Part shown: one piece after another, positions 51,267-59,305 of the stretch
Numbering within the stretch: position 1 is the stretch's first letter
Layout: each line of letters opens with the position of its first letter
Assembly (NCBI RefSeq): GCF_029989365.1
Contig: NZ_JAPRAQ010000010.1
Coordinates: forward strand, 124,001 to 188,000
DNA: 64,000 bases
DNA from: Bradyrhizobium sp. Arg816
Lineage (GTDB): Bacteria; Pseudomonadota; Alphaproteobacteria; Rhizobiales; Xanthobacteraceae
Direction of reading: 5' to 3'
The notes under the pieces: generated by a model
What the model was told of the DNA's origin: nothing
The model's input: only the letters and a program-made list of their open reading frames with translations
The model's database searches: none
Translations under genes and position numbers: made by a program

Positions 51267-51635
51267 ATGCCGATCGAGGCAAGCTGTCATTGCGGTGAGA
51301 CGGTGTTCGAGGTGACGGAGGTGCCGGCGAGCGTAACGCGCTGCACCTGCTCACTCTGCGCCAAGCGGGGCGCGTTGTGGGCCTATTACACGCCGGCGCA
51401 ATTTCGCCTGCTGTCGCCGCCGGAAAATGTCGCGACCTATCTCTGGGGCAGCCGCACGGTCAAACATCATTTCTGCGCGAGCTGCGGCTGCGGCACCTAT
51501 TCGGAGTCGCCTGACTGGTCGACCGGCAAGCCCGATTTCGACAATCCCAAGGTTGCCGTGAACGCGCGCCTGTTCGACGATTTCGATCTCGAGGCCGTGC
51601 CGGTGAACATGATCGACGGCAGGAATTTGTGGTGA
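51267..51635 (+). CDS. GFA-family (glutathione-dependent formaldehyde-activating-like) protein
   Basis: A 122-residue zinc protein of the GFA family. The Cys pattern is complete: CHCGETVFEV, CTCSLCAKRGALWAYY and FCASCGCGTYSESPD. The family includes Gfa, proposed to aid S-hydroxymethylglutathione formation; most members are of unknown function. No formaldehyde genes are adjacent. Confidence 0.88.
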   Translation: MPIEASCHCGETVFEVTEVPASVTRCTCSLCAKRGALWAYYTPAQFRLLSPPENVATYLWGSRTVKHHFCASCGCGTYSESPDWSTGKPDFDNPKVAVNARLFDDFDLEAVPVNMIDGRNLW

Positions 51636-51736
51636 GCATGCAGGGCTAACGCATGTCCGCTGCGCGTCTGTGACGTTGAGGCCATTTTAAAAAGCTGATC
51701 TGGTCCGGCCCCGGAGAAAAAGGGGAGGAAGCCACG

Positions 51737-52549
51737 ATGCGTCTTTTTGCGCGAGTGATGCTCGTAATGTGTCTGGTCGTTGCAGCTGGCTTCGACGCGC
51801 AGGCGCAGACCAAACCGAAGGTCACGACATCAGGACCTGACTTCCCCAAGGCCGCGCTGTTCGTCGGCAACAGCTTCTTCTACTACAACAACGGCATGCC
51901 CGGACACCTCTCCTTCATGGAGCGGGCTGCGGATGCCGAGAACAAGGCGGCGTACCGCAACACCATGGCCACGATCGGCGGCTCCGGCCTCGACTGGCAC
52001 GACATGGACAATCTGCTGCGGCCGGGCGGCATCGGCGCCTATTCCTTCGACGAGCAGAACAACGTCGTCTTCAACAAGCCGGGCAGGCAGTTCGATGCCG
52101 TCGTGATGATGGATTGCAGCCAGTGCCCGATCCATCCGCAATTGAAGGACGCGTTCACGACCTTCGTCAAGAAGGATAGCGAGATCGTCCGTGCCCACGG
52201 CATGCGGCCGGTGTTTTTCATGTCCTGGGCCTATGCCGACAAGCCGGAGATGACGGAAGCGTTGGCCGAGGCCTATACGCTCGCCGGCAATGCCAATGAT
52301 GCGCTCGTGATCCCCGCAGGCCTCGCCTTCGCGCGCGTCCGCAAGCTCCAGCCGGAACTCAATCTGTATGCGCCGGACAAGCGGCACCCGAGTCCGGCGG
52401 GCACGTATCTGGCAACCTGCGTAACACTCGCCGCGCTGACCGGGCGTTCGCCGGTCGGTAATTCCTACACGATGGGGCTCGACCCCGAGACGACGCAGCT
52501 GCTGCAAAAGGCAGCGTGGGATACGGTACAGGAATATTACGGGCGTTGA
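51737..52549 (+). CDS. Exported SGNH-hydrolase-like protein
   Basis: A 270-residue protein with a signal peptide (MRLFARVMLVMCLVVAAGFD ... AQAQ). The likely Ser block is ALFVGNSFFYYNNGMPGHLS (GNS instead of GDS) and the C-terminal block is DKRHPSPAGTYLA, which supplies Asp-x-x-His. The middle (IGGSGLDWHDMDNLL, MDCSQCPIHPQLKDAF) fits an SGNH fold. A periplasmic esterase is likely; substrate unknown. GGAGGAAG precedes the ATG. Confidence 0.7.
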   Translation: MRLFARVMLVMCLVVAAGFDAQAQTKPKVTTSGPDFPKAALFVGNSFFYYNNGMPGHLSFMERAADAENKAAYRNTMATIGGSGLDWHDMDNLLRPGGIGAYSFDEQNNVVFNKPGRQFDAVVMMDCSQCPIHPQLKDAFTTFVKKDSEIVRAHGMRPVFFMSWAYADKPEMTEALAEAYTLAGNANDALVIPAGLAFARVRKLQPELNLYAPDKRHPSPAGTYLATCVTLAALTGRSPVGNSYTMGLDPETTQLLQKAAWDTVQEYYGR

Positions 52550-52562
52550 ACTCGGGTGATTT

Positions 52563-52653
52563 CGTAGGGTGGGCAAAGGCGCGCTTGCGCCGTGCCCACC
52601 ATCTGTCTGCATAAGCAAATTTGGTGGGCACGCTTCGCTTTGCCCACCCTACG
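52563..52653. repeat. Palindromic repeat with CGTAGGGTGGGCAAAG arms, copy 2
   Basis: The same 16-base arms as at 33750-33840 (52563-52578 and 52638-52653), with inner CGTGCCCACC and GGTGGGCACG also pairing. It fills the gap between convergent genes and could act as a two-way terminator. Confidence 0.85.
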
Positions 52654-52670
52654 GCACTACGGGATCATCG

Positions 52671-53441
52671 CTATTTCAGCACCACCCACGCTGGCGCGTG
52701 ATCGCTCGCCCCATCCTCGCCACGCACATTCTTGTCGACACCCGCCTTGGCCAGCCGCGAGACCAGGGCAGGGCTGAGCAGGAGATGATCGAGCCGCAGG
52801 CCCGCATCGCGCGGCCAGCGGTTTCGCTTGTAGTCCCAGAACGTGTAGATGCGTTTCTCCGGATTCAGTTCGCGGATCGCATCACACCAACCCTGTTCGA
52901 CCAGCGACGCGAACGCCGCGCGGCTCTTCGGCTGGATCAGCGCATCCTTGTCCCATGAGCGCGTCGGATAGATGTCGATCTCATCAGGCGCGACGTTGTA
53001 GTCGCCGGCGAGCACCACGGGCAGATCCTGCTTGATGAAGGTCTTGGCGTGGCGCTTGAGGCGTGCGAACCACTCGAGCTTGAAGTCGAATTTCGGCCCC
53101 GGCTGCGGATTGCCGTTCGGCAGGTAAATGCTGGTGACGATGATTCCGCGCACGGCGGCCTCGATGTAGCGGGCTTCGCGATCATCAGGCTTTCCCGGCA
53201 AGCGATCGCGGGTGAGAATGGGCTCGGCATTGCGGGCGAGGATGGCGACGCCGTTCCACGTCTTCTGTCCACACCACACCGCGCCGTAGCCGGCCTTTTC
53301 GATGGCCGCCGCCGGAAATTCGCCATCACTTGCCTTCAATTCCTGAAGCGCGACGACATCGGGCTTGGCCGCGCGCATCCATGCCAGCAAATTGGGCAGG
53401 CGGCGGTTGATGTTGTTGATGTTGAATGTCGCGATCTTCAT
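52671..53441 (-). CDS. xthA: Exodeoxyribonuclease III
   Basis: A 256-residue AP endonuclease/3'-5' exonuclease. Motifs: KIATFNINNINRRLPNLLAW, VVALQELKASDGEFP (metal-binding Glu), SIYLPNGNPQPGPKFDFKLE, VLAGDYNVAPDEID, GLRLDHLLLSPALVSRL and the catalytic GASDHAPAWVVLK. Length typical. It repairs abasic sites. Stand-alone gene here, convergent with the SGNH-like gene across the repeat. Confidence 0.95.
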   Translation of the reverse strand: MKIATFNINNINRRLPNLLAWMRAAKPDVVALQELKASDGEFPAAAIEKAGYGAVWCGQKTWNGVAILARNAEPILTRDRLPGKPDDREARYIEAAVRGIIVTSIYLPNGNPQPGPKFDFKLEWFARLKRHAKTFIKQDLPVVLAGDYNVAPDEIDIYPTRSWDKDALIQPKSRAAFASLVEQGWCDAIRELNPEKRIYTFWDYKRNRWPRDAGLRLDHLLLSPALVSRLAKAGVDKNVRGEDGASDHAPAWVVLK

Positions 53442-53481
53442 GTAGAGCTAATAGCTCCTGCCTTCCGTCACCGGAGATACA

Positions 53482-53700
53482 ATGTCCAAGTTGAGCTTTG
53501 CTGCTTTCGTCGTCGTTGTCGCGATCTCCGGAGCGGCTTCGGCACAATCGTCCGATCCGCGCGGCGCGTGCAAGGCGGACTATGACAAATTCTGCGCCGG
53601 CATCGCGCCCGGTGGCGGCAAGATCATCGCCTGCCTCAACGCCAAGCGCGATCAGCTTAGCGCGACGTGCAAGGCGGCGCTGGACAGTCGGAAGAAGTAA
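53482..53700 (+). CDS. Small exported Cys-rich-repeat protein
   Basis: A 72-residue protein with a signal peptide (SKLSFAAFVVVVAISGAASA) and a mature part with Cys at ACKADYDKFCAGIAPGGGKI, IACLNAKRDQLSATCKAALD. The spacing is that of a single cysteine-rich repeat of the Golgi-apparatus-protein type (PF00839), common as tiny periplasmic proteins in Rhizobiales. CCGGAG precedes the ATG. Role unknown. Confidence 0.75.
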   Translation: MSKLSFAAFVVVVAISGAASAQSSDPRGACKADYDKFCAGIAPGGGKIIACLNAKRDQLSATCKAALDSRKK

Positions 53701-53712
53701 GCGGCGAGTTGC

Positions 53713-54996
53713 TCAGCTCGGCAACGGCGGCGGGCTCGCGGGCTGCTCGATCGGCGGGGGCGAGGGCGGCTGCTCGGCCGTCGGCGCGGGCTCCGGCTTG
53801 ACCAGCGGCTCCACCTCATTGCCGCCCTTGTAGACGCGGGCGTAGCGGTGGCCGAGGCTGGTCAGCACCTCGTAGCCGATCGTGCCGAAATGATGCGCGA
53901 GCTCGTCGACGGTGATGCCCTCGCCGAGCAGCGTCACCATGTGGCCGCGCCGCGCCGCATTCGGGGCCAGGTCGGTGATGTCGATCGCGATCAGGTCCAT
54001 CGACACGCGGCCCGCGACCGGGCAGCGCTTGCCGGCGACAACGACCTCGGCGCCGCGGGTGCCGTCATTGGAGCTGGCGGCGCGAAAATAGCCGTCGGCA
54101 TAGCCGACCGCGATGATCGCGAGCTTTGTCGGCCGCCGCGCAGTCCAGGTGCCGCCATAACCGACGGTCTCGCCGCGCTCGACATTGCGGGTCTGCACGA
54201 TGCGCGCCTTGAGGTCGACCACGGACTGCATCGGGTTGTCGGCCTCAGGCGTCGGGTTGACGCCGTAGAGCGCTGCGCCCGGCCGAACCAGGTCGAACTG
54301 GAAGGGCGCGCCGAGGAAGATTCCGGAGGAATTGGCGAGCGCAGCGGGCACGCCGGAAAATTCGCTGGCGATACCGCGGAAGGTCGCCAGCTGTTTTGCA
54401 TTCACGGGACTGTTGAGCTGCTCGGCCGAGACCAGATGGCTCATCACCAGCGCGATGCCGTGATCGCCGGCGTTGATGCGGGGGATGATGGCCTGCGCCT
54501 CCGCAAGCGTCAGCCCGAGCCGGTTCATGCCGGTATCGATGTGGATCGCGGCGCCCCCGGTCCAGCCGGTGCGGCGGCAGAACACGTCCCATTCGGCGAG
54601 CTCGTTGAGATCGCCGATCACCGGACGGCAATTGATCCTGGCGTAGTGCTCGCCGGTGTTCTGGAAATAGCCGCCGAGCACGTAGATCGCGGCCTCCGGC
54701 ACGGCTTCGCGCGCAGTGCGCGCTTCCTCGATGGTGGCGACGAAGAAGGTCTTGCAACCGGCCTTGCTAAGGGCCCGCGAGACCTGTGCGGCGCCGCAGC
54801 CATAGGCATCGGCCTTGATCACGGCCGAGCACTCGGCCGGCACCGCCGTCTTCTCGAGCTTGCGCCAGTTGGCGATGATGGCGTCGAGATCGACGGTGAG
54901 CACGCCGCCATAGGCTGCGAGCGCGGCAGCCTGATTGGCCTCCGCGGAGAGGAGGCCAGCTTGCGGGATCATTTTCGGGTCGGACGCCATTGTCAT
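53713..54996 (-). CDS. alr: Alanine racemase
   Basis: A 427-residue PLP enzyme making D-alanine for peptidoglycan. The PLP Lys is in AVIKADAYGCGAAQVSRALS, and the catalytic Tyr region near the C-terminal domain is present (VGYGGTWTARRPTKLAIIAV, GYADGYFRAASS). It is about 50 residues longer than usual because of a Pro-rich C-terminal tail (KPEPAPTAEQPPSPPPIEQP). dnaB lies upstream, the conserved neighbour order; radA, its usual downstream neighbour in Rhizobiales, is displaced. Confidence 0.93.
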   Translation of the reverse strand: MTMASDPKMIPQAGLLSAEANQAAALAAYGGVLTVDLDAIIANWRKLEKTAVPAECSAVIKADAYGCGAAQVSRALSKAGCKTFFVATIEEARTAREAVPEAAIYVLGGYFQNTGEHYARINCRPVIGDLNELAEWDVFCRRTGWTGGAAIHIDTGMNRLGLTLAEAQAIIPRINAGDHGIALVMSHLVSAEQLNSPVNAKQLATFRGIASEFSGVPAALANSSGIFLGAPFQFDLVRPGAALYGVNPTPEADNPMQSVVDLKARIVQTRNVERGETVGYGGTWTARRPTKLAIIAVGYADGYFRAASSNDGTRGAEVVVAGKRCPVAGRVSMDLIAIDITDLAPNAARRGHMVTLLGEGITVDELAHHFGTIGYEVLTSLGHRYARVYKGGNEVEPLVKPEPAPTAEQPPSPPPIEQPASPPPLPS

Positions 54997-55036
54997 GGCG
55001 TCGTTTTACGCAAGAGGCTGGTCCGGTTCAAGGAAT

Positions 55037-56548
55037 TCAGTAGTCGTTGCTGCTGCGAGCCGGCAGCTGACTGTCAGGCGCGAGGTCGCCGAACCGCGTG
55101 ACCGAGGCTTCGAACGCCAAATCGACAGTGCCTGTCGGGCCGTGGCGCTGCTTGCCGATGATGACTTCGGCCTTGCCGTACGCAAGGTCCATGTCCAGGC
55201 GCCATTTCTCGTGCTCGGGCGTGCCGGGGCGCGGCTCCTTCATCGCGAGGTAATATTCCTCGCGGTAAACGAACAGCACGACGTCGGCGTCTTGCTCGAT
55301 TGATCCGGATTCACGCAAGTCGGAGAGCTGCGGCCGCTTGTCCTCGCGGGATTCGACCTGGCGTGAGAGCTGGGACAGCGCGATGACCGGAACATTGAGC
55401 TCCTTGGCGAGCGCCTTCAGGCTGGTCGTGATCTCCGTGATTTCCTGCACGCGGCTGTCGCTGGCGCGCTTGCCTGAGCCGGAGAGCAGCTGGATGTAGT
55501 CGATCACGAGCAGATCGAGGCCCTTCTGGCGCTTCAGCCGGCGCGCGCGCGCCATCAGCTGTGCGATCGAAAGGCCGCCGGTCGCGTCGACATAGAACGG
55601 CAGCGACTGCAGCTCGATCGAGACCTCCCGGATCTTGTCGAAATCGGCTTCCGAGATGCCGCCGCGGCGGATGTGGGAGGAGGAAATGCCGGTGCGCTCG
55701 GCCACGATACGCGTGGCGAGCTGGTCGGCCGACATTTCGCAGGAGAAGAAGCCGATCACGCCGCCATTGGCGGCCTTCATGGTGCCGTCAGCCTGGACCT
55801 CGGCGACATAGGCCTTGGCGACGTTGTAGGCGATGTTGGTCGCCAGCGAGGTCTTGCCCATGCCGGGGCGTCCGGCCACGATGATCAGGTCGGAGTGCTG
55901 GAGGCCGCCCATCTTGGTGTCGAGGTCGCGCATGCCGGTCGAGATGCCGGACAGCTTTCCATCGCGCTGGAACGCTTTGGCCGCGAGATCGACCGCGACC
56001 GCCAACGCCTGCGAGAATTTCTGGAAGCCGCCGTCATAACGGCCGGATTCGGCGAGCTCGTACAGGCGGCGCTCGGCGTCCTCGATCTGCGCCCGCGGCG
56101 CGAAGTCAACCGGCGCGTCATAGGCGACATTGACCATGTCCTCGCCGATGCCGATCAGGTCGCGTCGCAGCGCAAGATCGTAGATGGTGCGGCCGTAGTC
56201 CTGGGCGTTGATGATGGTGGTCGCTTCCGCCGCGAGCCGCGCCAGATATTGCCCGATGGTCATGCCGCCGACATCGGTGTCGGCGGGGAGGAACGTCTTC
56301 AGCGTCACGGGCGTGGCGATCTTGCCCATCCGGATCAGGCTGCCGGCCGTCTCGTAGATGGTCTGATGCAGCGGCTCGAAATAATGCTTCGGCTCGAGGA
56401 AGTCGGAGACGCGGTAGAAGGCGTCGTTGTTGACCAGGATCGCGCCGAGAAGGCTCTGTTCCGCCTCGATATTATGCGGCGCGCTCCGATACGCGGGAGT
56501 TCCGGGTTCGGGCGCGAGTTTGAGGACGTTCGAATCAGTCAGGGCCAT
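55037..56548 (-). CDS. dnaB: Replicative DNA helicase DnaB
   Basis: A 503-residue hexameric helicase. The N-terminal domain begins PHNIEAEQSLLGAILVNNDA; the RecA-like core has GRPGMGKTSLATNIAYNVAK (Walker A), LDLLVIDYIQLLSG (Walker B) and VPVIALSQLSRQVESREDKR, RESGSIEQDADVVLFVYREE. All hallmark motifs are intact, with no intein. Forty bases separate its stop from the alr start. Confidence 0.96.
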   Translation of the reverse strand: MALTDSNVLKLAPEPGTPAYRSAPHNIEAEQSLLGAILVNNDAFYRVSDFLEPKHYFEPLHQTIYETAGSLIRMGKIATPVTLKTFLPADTDVGGMTIGQYLARLAAEATTIINAQDYGRTIYDLALRRDLIGIGEDMVNVAYDAPVDFAPRAQIEDAERRLYELAESGRYDGGFQKFSQALAVAVDLAAKAFQRDGKLSGISTGMRDLDTKMGGLQHSDLIIVAGRPGMGKTSLATNIAYNVAKAYVAEVQADGTMKAANGGVIGFFSCEMSADQLATRIVAERTGISSSHIRRGGISEADFDKIREVSIELQSLPFYVDATGGLSIAQLMARARRLKRQKGLDLLVIDYIQLLSGSGKRASDSRVQEITEITTSLKALAKELNVPVIALSQLSRQVESREDKRPQLSDLRESGSIEQDADVVLFVYREEYYLAMKEPRPGTPEHEKWRLDMDLAYGKAEVIIGKQRHGPTGTVDLAFEASVTRFGDLAPDSQLPARSSNDY

Positions 56549-56835
56549 GGTCGAGGGTTAGCAATTTTCTGGGCGGATGCGGGGCCGGGATAAAGCGCCG
56601 CCTCGAGCCAAAGCGGAAGCAAAAGCTGGCCGCTATCAACCGCTCAGTTAAAATGGTGGATGATTAGCAGCCGCAGCACGCGCCGCGCTTGACGGTTTTT
56701 GCGGAACTCGCCCGTCCCGGAAGCGGCCGTGACCGTGCCACGGAAAAATCCGGGTGACATGAACCAAATGGATTGGCGCGCAGACGTATCGAGAAGCGCG
56801 CGAAATGACGCACGCCGGGAGCTTTGGGCTCGGAT
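56549..56835. other. Intergenic gap upstream of dnaB, nothing recognised
   Basis: This 287-base stretch must hold the dnaB promoter. I see no RNA gene, clear hairpin terminator or coding region of good codon quality in it; the long minus-strand frame that crosses it looks like a shadow. Confidence 0.5.
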
Positions 56836-56955
56836 TCAGACCAGCAGGAGGTAGACCAGCGCAACCAGGGCCGCTCCGACGCCGGTGGCGATCAGGGCGT
56901 AATCGGTGCGGAGGTCGTCCTGCACGTCGAATGAGGTTTGGGTCCGCTTGCTCAT
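56836..56955 (-). CDS. 39-residue single-TM protein behind a CRP-type site
   Basis: A short ORF: MSKRTQTSFDVQDDLRTDYA with a polar start, then LIATGVGAALVALVYLLLV as one membrane helix at the very C-terminus, which suits a tail-anchored small protein. The ribosome site is weak. A near-perfect CRP palindrome lies 33 bases before the ATG, which is where a regulator of this gene would bind. Function unknown. Confidence 0.55.
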   Translation of the reverse strand: MSKRTQTSFDVQDDLRTDYALIATGVGAALVALVYLLLV

Positions 56956-56987
56956 GGCGACGGTCTAAGCCGACCCCGACAAGACTT

Positions 56988-57005
56988 ATGTGAAACAGAT
57001 CACAT
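56988..57005. promoter_or_regulatory. CRP/FNR-family binding site
   Basis: ATGTGA-AACAGA-TCACAT is a perfect 6+6 inverted repeat matching the CRP half-site TGTGA-N6-TCACA exactly. It differs from the FixK/FNR core TTGA-N4-TCAA in both sequence and spacing. It lies upstream of the small minus-strand ORF and could also serve the plus strand. Confidence 0.7.
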
Positions 57006-57088
57006 CTCCCCGGATTCTTTCGGGGTACGACCCGGAACAGGCAGGCGGTCGCGGGGTTATCTCCCGCCACCAGGGAACGAGGCGAGCG

Positions 57089-57295
57089 ATGCGGCCAGAA
57101 CGGCAGCACCAGAATTGGCGAAGCGAGGCGGGCAGCCGGCTTTGGCTGTCCGGGCTGGTCGCGGCCATGCAGCACGCCGAGCGGCCCGAAGTGCGGCGCG
57201 AGCCTGTCTCGCCCGAGACCCTCGCGAACCTGCGGGCGCAACTGGCGTTGACGGCCTCGTCCCGGTCCTCCCAGATATCGACCCTTCGTCACTAG
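57089..57295 (+). CDS. Possible 68-residue protein, low support
   Basis: A frame reading MRPERQHQNWRSEAGSRLWL, then SGLVAAMQHAERPEVRREPV, which has protein-like composition and moderately GC-rich third positions. A GTG at 56990, inside the CRP palindrome, is a possible earlier start. Overlapping frames on both strands are also open here, so I cannot exclude that this is non-coding. Confidence 0.3.
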   Translation: MRPERQHQNWRSEAGSRLWLSGLVAAMQHAERPEVRREPVSPETLANLRAQLALTASSRSSQISTLRH

Positions 57296-57600
57296 GATTC
57301 ATTCACCACCAGCGTCGGGCCCGGGTTCGGCGCCTCTTGCGCACGATGACGGGTGTCTGCGGCGTCGTGACTTTGCGACGATGTGCCGCTTCCGACAGGT
57401 GGCGCGTCGTCTCACGAGGCCACCGGCATTCGAACGAGCTGCAGCGCTATTGCGCTGTGATCCAGCCGATATTCCAAAAGCGTTAATCACATCCTTGCGT
57501 GTGGAGGCTGCTTCCATTCGCGGCTCAATCCGCTAAAAGGTGACCCGCCGCCGCGCCCTATGCCGGCTGCATTCGCGTAAATTCAATGGAGATGATGGGA
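57296..57600. other. Intergenic region, nothing recognised
   Basis: A 305-base stretch before the cytochrome-like gene. No convincing gene, RNA or repeat is visible; it is expected to hold that gene's promoter. Confidence 0.45.
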
Positions 57601-58590
57601 ATGTCGAGCCGAGCGCTCAGCCTCGCGACGGTATTGCTTCTGATCGGCTTCGGCGCGACCGATACCGTCCTTGCGCAGGCGACGAACCTCGAGGCCGGCA
57701 AGGCCCCATCCCAGCTTTTCGCGCAGACCTGCAGTGCCTGCCACAAGAGCCCGCGCGGCCTGCTGAAGACGGTGGCGCCGGGCTCGCTGCCGGGTTTCCT
57801 GCGTCAGCACTACACCACCAGCTCCGACATGGCCGGCGTGCTCGCGTCTTATCTCGTCTCCAACGGTGCCACCGACACCCGCTTCCAGGCCAAGGACGGC
57901 AAGGACAAAAAGGACGGCGCCAAGGAGAAGGAAGCCAATACCGCGCCGGACCATCAGGGGCGCCGGCAGCGCTCCCAGGACGCCGCCAAGCCGGACGGCG
58001 AGGCCGCCGCTCCCGCGCCCGAGGGCGCCCGTCAGAAGCGCGCGGCGCGGCAACCCGAGGAGGGATCGAAGGAAGGTGCGAGGCCCGAGGGCCAGGCAGC
58101 GCCCGAGGGACGCAAAGCCAAGCGTCGCGGCAAGCCCGGGACCGAGGAAGCACCGAAGGTCGACGCCGCCGCGCCGGCCACTGAAGATAAGAAGAGCGAG
58201 CCGAAGGCCGAGACCAAGCCCGACACGGCCAAGCCTGACACGGCCAAGGTCGAGCCCGGCCGTGACGAGGCGAAGCCCGAGACCAAGCCGGCAGAGAAGC
58301 CGGCTGAGGCCAGGCCTGATAGTGCCAAGGTCGAGCCGCGCGGCAGCGATACGCCGGCGCTGCGGCCCGATCCGGTGCCGCAGGTCACGCCGGCTGCGCC
58401 GTCTGCCGCCGCGAAGCCCGCCGAGTCCAAGCCGGTGGAGGAGGCTGCCCCCAAGCCTGCCGCGAACTCCGTGAGCTCCGAGCCGGCAACCAAGTCGCAG
58501 GAGCCTGCACCGCCCGCGACCGCTGCGGCCCCGCCCGCGGCGGGGGCCGCCGACTCGTCCGGTCCGCCCACACCGCCGATTTCGCGTTAA
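57601..58590 (+). CDS. Exported cytochrome-c-like protein with low-complexity tail
   Basis: About 329 residues. Signal peptide MSSRALSLATVLLLIGFGAT ... TVLAQ, then a heme c motif CSACHKS (CxxCH) in SQLFAQTCSACHKSPRGLLK and a following helix with a Met candidate axial ligand (SSDMAGVLASYLVSNG). From about residue 90 on it becomes Lys/Glu/Pro/Ala-rich (KPDTAKPDTAKVEPGRDEAK and similar), ending in PPTPPISR. The cytochrome part is only about 80 residues. GGAG eight bases upstream supports the ATG at 57601 over the one at 57586. Electron partner unknown. Confidence 0.75.
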   Translation: MSSRALSLATVLLLIGFGATDTVLAQATNLEAGKAPSQLFAQTCSACHKSPRGLLKTVAPGSLPGFLRQHYTTSSDMAGVLASYLVSNGATDTRFQAKDGKDKKDGAKEKEANTAPDHQGRRQRSQDAAKPDGEAAAPAPEGARQKRAARQPEEGSKEGARPEGQAAPEGRKAKRRGKPGTEEAPKVDAAAPATEDKKSEPKAETKPDTAKPDTAKVEPGRDEAKPETKPAEKPAEARPDSAKVEPRGSDTPALRPDPVPQVTPAAPSAAAKPAESKPVEEAAPKPAANSVSSEPATKSQEPAPPATAAAPPAAGAADSSGPPTPPISR

Positions 58591-58613
58591 GCGAGCCAGA
58601 TTTTCCGTCGATC

Positions 58614-58642
58614 GCGAAGGCCGCACGCATCGCGGCCTTCGC
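58614..58642 (+). terminator. Hairpin after the cytochrome-like gene
   Basis: Arms GCGAAGGCCGC (58614-58624) and GCGGCCTTCGC (58632-58642) pair perfectly around a seven-base loop. Only a short T-containing stretch (ATCGTCTT) follows. It begins 24 bases after the stop codon and fits a terminator or transcript-stabilising structure. Confidence 0.6.
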
Positions 58643-58666
58643 ATCGTCTTGACCGCAATTAGAGTG

Positions 58667-58680
58667 TTACTCTAGAGTAA
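58667..58680. promoter_or_regulatory. Palindromic operator before the TetR gene
   Basis: TTACTCTAGAGTAA is a perfect 14-base palindrome, ending 17 bases before the regulator ATG and just after a TTGACC -35-like element (58649-58654). It probably overlaps the -10 region, so the adjacent TetR protein is likely to bind here and repress itself and the thioesterase gene. Confidence 0.7.
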
Positions 58681-58697
58681 TGCTCCAGGAGGCGTCG

Positions 58698-59294
58698 ATG
58701 ACGACGAGCGTGCGTGACGACCTGTTGGCGGCCGGGCTTTTCGTGTTCGACCGCGTCGGCTTCGAAGCTGCGACGGTGGCAGCGATCCGGGCCCGGGCAC
58801 GCGCCTCCAACGGCAGCTTCTTTCATGTCTTCGGATCGAAGAAGGAACTGGCGGGTGCGCTGTTCCTTGAGGTGCTCAGGCACTATCACGCCGCAGTGCT
58901 GGCCGCGCTCGATCCGATGCCCAGTGCCGGGCAGGGCATCGATCGGCTGATCCGGGCCCATCTCGACTGGGTGGTGTCGAGCCGGCGCGAGGCCCGCTAT
59001 CTCTTCGAGATCTCGCGCAGCGAATGGGGCGAGGACGTCCGCGACGCCCAGCGCGCGCAGAATGCGCGCCTTGCCGAAGGCATCGAGCGCTGGCGCGCAC
59101 CGTTGGTTGCCGGCGGCGAGCTTTTGCCGATGACGCCGGTGATGTTCGTCAGCCAGCTCATCGGCCCTGCCCAGATCTTCTGCCGCGCCTTTCTCTCGGG
59201 ACGTGACCGCGCCGATCCGCGCAGCGAAGCCGACACGCTTGTCGCCTGTGCCAACCGTGCGCTGCGGCCACCCGATCGCATCCACAAGCAATAA
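58698..59294 (+). CDS. TetR-family regulator
   Basis: About 198 residues. The helix-turn-helix is in LLAAGLFVFDRVGFEAATVA followed by AIRARARASNGSFFHVFGSK and KELAGALFLEVLRHYH, the usual TetR layout. The C-terminal ligand domain is helical. AGGAGG six bases upstream supports the ATG at 58698 rather than 58680. The thioesterase gene follows 11 bases later, so it probably controls that acyl-thioester hydrolase. Confidence 0.88.
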   Translation: MTTSVRDDLLAAGLFVFDRVGFEAATVAAIRARARASNGSFFHVFGSKKELAGALFLEVLRHYHAAVLAALDPMPSAGQGIDRLIRAHLDWVVSSRREARYLFEISRSEWGEDVRDAQRAQNARLAEGIERWRAPLVAGGELLPMTPVMFVSQLIGPAQIFCRAFLSGRDRADPRSEADTLVACANRALRPPDRIHKQ

Positions 59295-59305
59295 GGAGAA
59301 GCCGC

